Shown here: positions 6,778-12,804 of the stretch, in pieces
Numbering within the stretch: the first letter of the stretch is position 1
Layout: every line of letters begins with the position of its first letter
Assembly (NCBI GenBank): GCA_003131985.1
Contig: PKWH01000277.1
Span: 13,238 to 28,935 of the forward strand
Direction of reading: 5' to 3'
Source: Acidobacteriota bacterium
Lineage (GTDB): Bacteria; Acidobacteriota; Terriglobia; Acidiferrales; UBA7541
DNA: 15,698 nt
The notes under the pieces: generated by a model
The model's input: only the letters and a program-made list of their open reading frames with translations
What the model was told of the DNA's origin: nothing
The model's database searches: none
Program-made: the position numbers and the translations under genes

Positions 6778-7866
6778 TTACAGGTGAGACTTGTCCGCCG
6801 ACGGGGCGTTGGTGCCGGACAGCAGGGCGCTGTCGTTGTAGCCAGGCTTCACGATGATGTTGCTTTGTTCGCGGAGTTCGGCGAGGTAATCGCGCAGGAG
6901 GGGCTGCAATTTCTGCGCCCGGATGGTGCTGAAGATGTCGGCTTCCACTTTGTCCAGGGGCTGCAATCCGGCCTGGAAATGATCATCGACTAACAGGAAT
7001 TCGAATCCGGTGCGGGTTTGGATCACGTCGCTGATCTGGCCTCTGCTCATTTGGAAAACGATTGCTTCGATCTGTGGCGAGAGCTCTCCCCTTTTATAGG
7101 TACCGAGATTTCCCCCGTCTTTCGCGGTGCTGCCCTGGGAATAAAGCTGCGCGACGCGGTTGAAATCGTCGCCGTTGAGGACGCTGGTGCGCAGGCCCTC
7201 CACTTTGGCGCGCACGGCGGCAAACTCTTCCGGACTTTTTCCTTCGGTGCTCACCGAAATTTCCGACAGCGTTACGCGCTCGGGCAGCGTGAATTCCTGC
7301 GGGTGCGCGTCATAATATTGCTTCACTTCGTCACGGGAGATGTCCACGTGCGAGCCGACTTCGCGCTGCACGACTTCCTTCTGGAGCAGGCCGTTGCGAA
7401 TGGTGGTCTTGTAAGCTTCCCAAGTGAGGCCGGAAGCTTCGACACCTTTTTGCAGATCGTCGAGGGTGGCAAGGCCGTTCTGCTTGCGCACTTCGTCGAG
7501 GCGCTTGGCCAGGTCTGATTCGACGCTGATGCCCATGTCTTTGGCGCGTTGCACAAACAGCGACTGGTCAATCATTCCGCGCAGCAAATCCTTCTGCTGC
7601 TCCTTGAACTGCGCGTCAATCTTGTCCTGCGGGCAGCCCTGGCAATCGCGCGTCACTTCGTCGCGCAATTGCTGTTCGGCTTTCTGATAATCGGAGAGCG
7701 TGACGACGTCGTTGTTCACGCGCGCGACGATGTCAGCGTCCGCTGCGGGCTTGGCTTGCGCGCGCACGCTCGCAGGAAGCAGCGCCGCGAGCAAAGCCGC
7801 CGCGACGAGGGTAAAGATCGAAGTGAATCCGGAGGTTAAGACCGATGCATGATTGCGATTTTTCAT
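6778..7866 (-). CDS. Exported peptidyl-prolyl isomerase, SurA/PrsA parvulin type
   Basis: This 362-residue periplasmic folding factor has a signal peptide at 1-36 (core VAAALLAALLPASV, cleavage VRAQA). A SurA-like N-terminal chaperone domain starts with ADADIVARVNNDVVTLSDY (42-60) and runs to about 190. One parvulin rotamase domain lies at about 195-296, including LSEISVS, FAAVRAKVEGLR, GGNLGTYKRGEL and the closing FEFLLVDDH. A helical tail follows. SurA of Proteobacteria has two parvulin domains; this has one, like many acidobacterial and delta-group homologues. An unusual CQGC pair (Cys75, Cys78) sits in the first helical region. The likely role is folding or protecting outer-membrane proteins. 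ATG at 7866 has a weak AAGG site, and a TACAAT box lies at 7899-7904 on the same strand. Confidence 0.9.
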   Translation of the reverse strand: MKNRNHASVLTSGFTSIFTLVAAALLAALLPASVRAQAKPAADADIVARVNNDVVTLSDYQKAEQQLRDEVTRDCQGCPQDKIDAQFKEQQKDLLRGMIDQSLFVQRAKDMGISVESDLAKRLDEVRKQNGLATLDDLQKGVEASGLTWEAYKTTIRNGLLQKEVVQREVGSHVDISRDEVKQYYDAHPQEFTLPERVTLSEISVSTEGKSPEEFAAVRAKVEGLRTSVLNGDDFNRVAQLYSQGSTAKDGGNLGTYKRGELSPQIEAIVFQMSRGQISDVIQTRTGFEFLLVDDHFQAGLQPLDKVEADIFSTIRAQKLQPLLRDYLAELREQSNIIVKPGYNDSALLSGTNAPSADKSHL

Positions 7867-7898
7867 GGTGTGCGCCGCCTTACATTTTGTCCCCCACG

Positions 7899-7904
7899 AT
7901 TGTA
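7899..7904 (-). promoter_or_regulatory. Possible -10 box for the parvulin gene
   Basis: TACAAT on the minus strand would place a start site about 25 nt before the ATG at 7866. No convincing -35 element stands at the usual distance, so this is a weak call. Confidence 0.3.
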
Positions 7905-8036
7905 GCCGGAATTTGAGATTCGTACCTAATCTCGCGGGAATTCAGGACGTTCTGGCTGCAATGTACGGCTATCCGATCAAACAGTAGTTGAGAGATATGG
8001 GCGCGAAGGGTATCCTGTTGCGAATTGGGATATTAG

Positions 8037-8801
8037 TTGAGAATTCTATTAGTTTTCGTCATTTTGGGTTCGGTTCTGGCGGCTTCAACGCCGTCCCCTG
8101 CTTGTTCCATGCAGGGTTGTGCGGGTGATGGCGTTGAGATGCGCCGCACTTTCGTTGTCGATATTACTCACGGCGGCAAGCCTCTCCCCGGAGTCTCCGT
8201 CGAAGTGCGCGGATTCGGAGGCGAGAACCACAACGTTCAATTATTTTCGGGCGTGACCGCCCGTAATGGCAACGTCAACGTCGGAGAACTTCTGCCCGGA
8301 AACTATTGGCTGTATGCGGAATTTTTGGGTATCCCAGCGGGAAGAGAATGCTTCCACGTGGCCCCAAGTTCGTCACGCTCCGCTAAGAAACGAATCGCAT
8401 ACGAATGGGGAGACTTAGCACCCGGATTCCGTCGGATGGCGGGACGGTTAGTTGATTCACAGCCCGGTCACGGCGACAGCGCGATAATGAACATCATACA
8501 TCGCGTCGATGTGCCGATAGCCCACGCAAAAATGAAACTGCAAAATCCCATCACTGCTGCGGTTTACAGCACCGAATCGGACGCTGGCGGCCATTTCGCT
8601 TTCGGCGATATACCTCCTGGAACTTATGTGCTTCACGTTGAAGCCGGAACGGTAACTGACGGGCGCGACTATGAGTCAACCGATTTGCTCGTTGCCCTGG
8701 GTAACACAGCGAAGCGGGACGCGCTACAATTATCGCGGCACGAAGGCGGTGCTACTGATTGCGGTGGCACGTACTTGGAACTTCGCAACGACCCAACCTA
8801 G
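8037..8801 (+). CDS. Secreted protein with two carboxypeptidase-regulatory-like beta domains
   Basis: This is a 254-residue exported protein of unknown role. A signal peptide (RILLVFVILGSVLAA, cleavage around 15-21) is followed by two beta-sandwich modules like the carboxypeptidase regulatory/CnaB group. The first is at about 36-110, with GGKPLPGVSVEVRG and the typical GELLPGNYWLYAE turn. The second is at about 155-205, with AHAKMKLQN, AGGHFAFGDIPPGTYVLHVEAG. Such modules bind surfaces or carbohydrates, or serve as spacers. Four cysteines (23, 28, 105, 242) lie in the exported part and could pair; there is no lipobox. The start must be TTG at 8037 (TTGGGA six bases upstream), because the next in-frame ATG (residue 25) would remove the signal peptide. 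Base composition is less GC-rich than in neighbouring genes. Confidence 0.75.
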   Translation: MRILLVFVILGSVLAASTPSPACSMQGCAGDGVEMRRTFVVDITHGGKPLPGVSVEVRGFGGENHNVQLFSGVTARNGNVNVGELLPGNYWLYAEFLGIPAGRECFHVAPSSSRSAKKRIAYEWGDLAPGFRRMAGRLVDSQPGHGDSAIMNIIHRVDVPIAHAKMKLQNPITAAVYSTESDAGGHFAFGDIPPGTYVLHVEAGTVTDGRDYESTDLLVALGNTAKRDALQLSRHEGGATDCGGTYLELRNDPT

Positions 8802-8849
8802 AGCGTGTCGTTAATGCCTGAAGACTCCGACACCTGACGAGTGTGATGT

Positions 8850-9038
8850 TCAGCTCTTAGGCTGGACGCGGCGCGAAAAGATCGCAACCGGAGTGAAAAT
8901 AAGGATGAGTATTGGAATGAGTGCGCACCAAAGTTGTGGTTTCGCGATGAGGAAGGCCGCTGCAGCGTCGATCGCGCCCACCACGCAAATCAGGACAGCC
9001 ATTCTTCGCGCACATGTTGGCACCGGCAGTATTCGCAC
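8850..9038 (-). CDS. Two-helix mini membrane protein
   Basis: This 62-residue protein has two predicted membrane helices (about 12-32 and 36-55) and a basic C-terminus (SRRVQPKS). It is not recognised as a known family. The GTG start at 9038 is supported by an AGGAGG ribosome site seven bases upstream, which is the main evidence that this very short frame is real. A later in-frame ATG at 9002 lacks such a site. It converges with the secreted beta-domain gene across a 48-bp gap. Confidence 0.55.
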   Translation of the reverse strand: MRILPVPTCARRMAVLICVVGAIDAAAAFLIAKPQLWCALIPILILIFTPVAIFSRRVQPKS

Positions 9039-9175
9039 GGAGCTTCCTCCTCGCAGCGTTTCAATATATTAACGCGGCTCTGTGGCGCAAACAATCTCCA
9101 TTAGAATCTCACACTATTTTGCGTCTCGCTCTTGTCTGGAGAGGTGGCGAGAACTATTCGAAATTGAGATGTCAG

Positions 9176-9433
9176 TCAGGATGTGGCGGACGGTTCATGC
9201 TTTTGAAGGCTGCGCTCCTCGAGGACGGCACGGCCTGACGATGTAATCCTGACAACGCAGCGTCCTTGCACTTGCTGTGTGATGACGAATCCGCGATCAT
9301 TCGCGTCCTCCCAGACCGGCAGTTTGGGGCACGACGTGCGCCATGCGTCCATCACTTCTTCGTAACTTCGGTCGCCTTTTGCTAGCCACTCAAGAAGATC
9401 CAGGATCAGGGTTTCCGTCACAAAGTCGTTCAT
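9176..9433 (-). CDS. Small conserved-looking protein, possibly winged-helix
   Basis: This is an 85-residue soluble protein. It resembles, from memory, a widespread family of short bacterial proteins with a WRTSCPKLPVWEDA signature (here 31-44) and a two-strand wing ending in a TSSGRAVLEE segment. Similar proteins are sometimes mislabelled as other enzymes in databases. The helix at 5-20 (VTETLILDLLEWLAKG) plus a central helix and C-terminal strands would fit a winged-helix-like fold, but no function is known. ATG at 9433 follows GAGGAAA at a spacing of 8. A TATATT box lies just upstream on the same strand. No partner gene is adjacent. Confidence 0.7.
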   Translation of the reverse strand: MNDFVTETLILDLLEWLAKGDRSYEEVMDAWRTSCPKLPVWEDANDRGFVITQQVQGRCVVRITSSGRAVLEERSLQKHEPSATS

Positions 9434-9515
9434 GATTATCTTTCCTCATCGTGGTTCAATATAGCGCATTAGTTGTAGGCGGGAAGGCGCAGTTTGCCGA
9501 GCGGCGAAGAAACGC

Positions 9516-9549
9516 AAGAGAGCCGGCGAGACGCCGGCGCCACGAAAGG
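9516..9549. repeat. REP-like hairpin element
   Basis: A perfect 7-bp stem GCCGGCG/CGCCGGC with loop AGA (9522-9538) is preceded by AAGAGA and followed by GCCACGAAAGGC. It is the same element type as at 734 and 1628, here in the gap between the 85-residue gene and the cupin gene. Confidence 0.6.
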
Positions 9550-9583
9550 CGGCGCGTAGGGCTTAGAGACTTGGAGGAAATGT

Positions 9584-10075
9584 ATGGGGTCCGATGCGAA
9601 TAGCGACAAAAAAATTGATTGGCGAAACCATGGGCTGCGAATTATCCGAAGCGGTGAGCTGAGCAGTGACACGCCGCAGACTGCGGGAATGACGCGAGCG
9701 GAAGCTATCTCCCATGCAAGCGTCGGCGCGCAGAAACTTTGGGCTGGGACGGTGGTGGTGCATCCGGATGCTAAGACAGGGCCTCATCATCACGGAGAAC
9801 TCGAAACGGTGATCTATATTGTTCGAGGGCGCGCGCGATTTCGCTGGGGAGAAAGGCTGGAGTTTGTGGACGAGGCCGGGCCGGGAGACTTCGTTTACGT
9901 TCCGCCCTACGTGCCGCATCAGGAGCTGAACGCCAAAAAGGACGAGCCGGTGGAAGCTGTGATCGTGCGCAGCGGGCAGGAGCCGGTGGTGGTGAATCTG
10001 GATATTCCGAGTCCGGAGGAAAATCCAGCTACGCCCCAGCCCGATCCTTTTCATTCCGCTCCGGGCAAATCCTGA
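9584..10075 (+). CDS. Single-domain cupin protein
   Basis: This is a 163-residue protein with one cupin beta-barrel. Motif 1 is GPHHHGELETVIYIVRGRARF (66-86): His68, His70 and Glu74 are in metal-ligand positions. Motif 2 is PGDFVYVPPYVPHQELN (100-116), with the fourth ligand His112. All four metal ligands are present, so it should bind a divalent metal, and it may be an enzyme or a small-molecule-binding protein; the family is too broad to say which. An N-terminal part of about 50 residues precedes the barrel, and a proline-rich tail follows. GGAGG six bases before ATG 9584 fixes the start; an overlapping ATG at 9580 is out of frame. The gene ends just before a strong terminator. Confidence 0.9.
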   Translation: MGSDANSDKKIDWRNHGLRIIRSGELSSDTPQTAGMTRAEAISHASVGAQKLWAGTVVVHPDAKTGPHHHGELETVIYIVRGRARFRWGERLEFVDEAGPGDFVYVPPYVPHQELNAKKDEPVEAVIVRSGQEPVVVNLDIPSPEENPATPQPDPFHSAPGKS

Positions 10076-10096
10076 GAGGAACTACTTCGCTTAGAA

Positions 10097-10128
10097 AAAA
10101 GGCCCGGACCATTTGATCCGGGCCTTTT
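10097..10128. terminator. Bidirectional rho-independent terminator
   Basis: A perfect 12-bp stem (AAAAGGCCCGGA / TCCGGGCCTTTT) closes an 8-base loop, CCATTTGA. Runs of A and T on both sides serve both directions. It lies between the convergent cupin gene (stop 10075) and the first S53 peptidase gene (stop 10163). The T run is longer in the minus direction. Confidence 0.92.
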
Positions 10129-10162
10129 CTGTTCTGGTTTAGTGCAGCGAGCTACTGAAACA

Positions 10163-12499
10163 TTACCGCTGCGCCGATCGCTCGACGTTGAGAGTGACTG
10201 TAGCCGTGTGCGTTTTGCCTCCGCCGGTGCCCGTGATGGTGATGGTGTGGGCTCCAGTGCTGGCGCGTGTTCCGACTTTGACGGTCATCGTCGACGTGCC
10301 TGAGCCGGGCGCTGCAATGGGGTTCACGCTGAAGGTCACTGTTTGGTTGCTTCCTTCTCCGGAAGCGGACAAGGTGACCGCCGAGTCGAAACCGCTCAGC
10401 GCCGCGGTGGTGATGGTGGAAGTGCCGGATGAGCCTCTCACAACTGTAATTGCGGTGGGCGATGCACTGATGCTGAAGTCAGCGCCCGCTGCTGCGGTTA
10501 CGGTAAGAGAGACTGCCGTGCTCTGGGTAACGCCGCCGCCCGTGCCAGTGATGGTGATTGTGTAAGTGCCGGCCACAGTCGTCGAGGCTACAGCGATCGA
10601 CGCAGTCGAGCTACCGGAACCTGGCGCGGCGATGGACGTGGGACTGAAAGTTACGGTTACGCCGGTCGGCTGGCCGCTCGCGGTCAATGCGACAGCCGAG
10701 CTGAAGCCGCCGGACACGGTGGTAGTGATCGTTGAAGATCCGCTGCTCCCCTGTGCCACGGAAACGGAAGTGGGCGAGGCTGAAATGGCGAAGCTCGGAG
10801 TCGGTGACGTCCCTCCTCCTGCAAGCGCGTTGATCAGGCCAACGCCGTTCGGACTGCCCCAACCGGTCACCAAGTCGTAGCCGGTCTCAGCCGAAAAGCT
10901 GCCGGATGTGCCGCTGGTGATGTCGTGGAAATCCGTGGCGTAGCTGGACGTAATATTTTGTGCGTAAATTGTTGGGTTGATGAAGCCGAGGGTTGCGTCG
11001 CCGTTGGCAGCCAGCTGTTGGTTTGCCAAGGCAACGTAGCCGGCCCACATCGGCGTCGCAAAACTGGTGCCGCCGAATTCGTTAGCCGTGCAGGTGGTTT
11101 GATCGGCGCAAACGTAAAAAGTGAAGTTCGCATTCGCCGAAACGTCCGGTCCGTTGCGTAGCGTGGTTGAACCCTTGTTCGTGGAGTTGATCACGCCCGC
11201 GAGTTGCTGCCAGGAGGGGATTGCGATCGAGTCCGGCGAAATTCCGCCGCCGCTGTCAACCCACGCGGTTTCTGACTTCCACGCGCCGCCCGCGCTGGCG
11301 GTTACGAGGTCTGTGCCACCTACAGAAACGATAAATGCATTGTCCGCGGGCCAAGCTTCATTCCGCGACGACCAAGTGGAAGAGTCGCCGGAAGCCGCAA
11401 AGAAGTTCTGGCCTTGCGCCGCCATCTTCTGGAAATAGGGATTGAGCGTGGTGGGATCCGCCGGTGTCCATCCCCACGAACAGCCGATTGTGGTGGGCAG
11501 CGGGCTGTGCGTCGTCATGGCGCTGATGATTGCGGTATCGACAGAACCGATGTACATAACCAGACTCGACAGGCCCGGAGCCATGCCGAGCGCTTGAGTC
11601 ATGTCGAGCGTTTGTTCGGTGTCATCACAATCGCCACCGGCCCTGGTGTCCACACAGGATGTGCTGGTGCCGTCAGTAGAGAGCAAGGTGATCGGCACAT
11701 TGTTGGTCTGGCCAACGTTTTTGTAATAGGTAGTCAGGTCGGCCAAGTCGGTGCCTAGAAACTCAAACAGTCCGAGATTCTGGCCGGCGCCGGTGAGCGC
11801 TGTTCCGCCGTAGTAGGCCGCGCGCATGTCGCTGCCCAAAAAGGAAGCTGACGGGCCCGAGCCGGTGGTTGCATGGGACACGACTTTCTCGGCATCGATT
11901 CCGTGCGCCGCTGCGTAGTCGCTTCTCTTGACGTACAAAGGATGCGGCAGGGAAAAATTGTCCAAACCGGAGACGTGCCAGAGCGGGAACGGCAAGTTCA
12001 CCGTGGGCTCGCGGTCTGGTGCATAAAAAATACGGTCTTCAGTGGGGTGCTGGTAAGTGCCCATGGTTACGTGGAAAGCTTTTTCGACGGCCGAGACTGG
12101 GCCGACGATCTGAATGTCCATGCCATCGCGTGAGCCGCCCACAACGGCGAAGCCGTTCGCTTTCGCGAAACGAACCACGGCGTCATAGTCTTGCTGGGTG
12201 GGCCCGAATTTTTCGGTGAATTCCGGCACGGTAAGGAAGCGACGGTACATGCCGCTGGTGGGATCGGAAAGTTCTTGCAAGAAATTGTCCAACTCCGACT
12301 GATTGCGGAGCGGCAAAACAACGTCGAGGTGCATGGACTGAGTTGCGGGGAGCCGACCGACGGACAGCGCCTGCCCATTGAGAGTTGCCTCGCGCACATG
12401 ACGTGTCAACATCGACTGCCCCTGCGCTTGCGAATTCATTGTCACAATCGCGATAAGCGCGCCGATTGCGAGCAAAAACAAACCGATTCTACGAACCAT
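10163..12499 (-). CDS. Secreted S53 (sedolisin/kumamolisin) peptidase with tandem Ig-like repeats
   Basis: This 778-residue serine-carboxyl peptidase is exported and acts outside the cytoplasm, typically at acidic pH. A signal peptide at about 1-25 (VRRIGLFLLAIGALIAIV) precedes a pro-kumamolisin activation domain at about 30-195, which is cut off on maturation. The S53 catalytic domain (about 215-562) has Glu295 and Asp299 (TEQTLD), oxyanion Asp372 (ASGDSS) and nucleophile Ser479 (GGTSFATP). The calcium-site residues are Asp526-Ile527 and Asp542 (GYDLVTGWGSP). All key residues are present. Two tandem repeats of about 100 residues (569-668, 673-772) are Ser/Thr/Gly-rich Ig-like domains. The start is ATG 12499 with AAGGAG; a GTG nine codons upstream (12526) would bury that ribosome site. 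It is transcribed away from the second S53 gene. Confidence 0.95.
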   Translation of the reverse strand: MVRRIGLFLLAIGALIAIVTMNSQAQGQSMLTRHVREATLNGQALSVGRLPATQSMHLDVVLPLRNQSELDNFLQELSDPTSGMYRRFLTVPEFTEKFGPTQQDYDAVVRFAKANGFAVVGGSRDGMDIQIVGPVSAVEKAFHVTMGTYQHPTEDRIFYAPDREPTVNLPFPLWHVSGLDNFSLPHPLYVKRSDYAAAHGIDAEKVVSHATTGSGPSASFLGSDMRAAYYGGTALTGAGQNLGLFEFLGTDLADLTTYYKNVGQTNNVPITLLSTDGTSTSCVDTRAGGDCDDTEQTLDMTQALGMAPGLSSLVMYIGSVDTAIISAMTTHSPLPTTIGCSWGWTPADPTTLNPYFQKMAAQGQNFFAASGDSSTWSSRNEAWPADNAFIVSVGGTDLVTASAGGAWKSETAWVDSGGGISPDSIAIPSWQQLAGVINSTNKGSTTLRNGPDVSANANFTFYVCADQTTCTANEFGGTSFATPMWAGYVALANQQLAANGDATLGFINPTIYAQNITSSYATDFHDITSGTSGSFSAETGYDLVTGWGSPNGVGLINALAGGGTSPTPSFAISASPTSVSVAQGSSGSSTITTTVSGGFSSAVALTASGQPTGVTVTFSPTSIAAPGSGSSTASIAVASTTVAGTYTITITGTGGGVTQSTAVSLTVTAAAGADFSISASPTAITVVRGSSGTSTITTAALSGFDSAVTLSASGEGSNQTVTFSVNPIAAPGSGTSTMTVKVGTRASTGAHTITITGTGGGKTHTATVTLNVERSAQR
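10184..10795 (-). repeat. Tandem Ig-like coding repeat (two copies)
   Basis: Two in-frame copies of about 300 bp (10496-10795 and 10184-10483) encode the C-terminal Ig-like domains of the S53 peptidase. They share the motifs SASPT, GSSG-STITT, IAAPGSG-STA/TMT and TITITGTGGG. The DNA is visibly similar as well as the protein, so copy-number change by recombination is possible. Confidence 0.8.
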
Positions 12500-12804
12500 G
12501 GTTTCTCCTTTGAGTGGGATTGTCACAGGGATGTCCGTTCGCTTGCGAGGACACGGCCGCCCCTTTTGTGCGGGTAAGGTACCACCGGAAGGTATTAACT
12601 GCGAGGGAAATTCAGAATTTATTTCCGACTTGCCACGCTGTAGTCGGTAGTTCCATTACGGGAATATCGCTGGAACTTCCCAGAAGCCGACTTCTGCGGC
12701 GAAACCAGAAAAGCATTCGTGGATTTGCAACGAATAGTGTCGGTTCGTCACTATCACAGTGAGGTTGGGGGAACCAAAACGGGATTCCCCTTAAAGGAGG
12801 CGCC
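12500..12804. promoter_or_regulatory. Dyad-rich divergent control region between the two S53 genes
   Basis: This 305-bp gap must hold promoters for both peptidases, although no clear -35/-10 pair was found. Several inverted repeats are present. They are CCGACT...AGTCGG (12625-12647), GGAACTTCC (12672-12680), CAGAAG-CCGA-CTTCTG (12681-12696), and ATAGTG-T-CG-GTT-CG-T-CACTAT (12734-12754). GGGGAA...TTCCCC lies at 12768-12790. The last sits two bases before the AAAGGAGG ribosome site of the plus-strand gene. CCGACTT is also directly repeated at 12625 and 12687. Confidence 0.5.

Noticed and set aside
6699..6857. Small 52-codon plus-strand ORF downstream of a promoter-like sequence
   Set aside because: It has no ribosome site, overlaps the 3' end of the parvulin gene and has a low-complexity Arg/Cys-rich end. 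The promoter is kept as a finding, the ORF is not called.
9014..9238. 74-codon plus-strand frame overlapping two minus-strand small genes
   Set aside because: It has no ribosome site, and both overlapping minus-strand genes have good ones (AGGAGG and GAGGAAA).
10188..10880. Two nearly continuous plus-strand frames antisense to the S53 C-terminus
   Set aside because: They arise because the Ig-like repeats use codons that leave the opposite strand free of stops; the predicted proteins are low-complexity valine/proline strings repeated with the domains.
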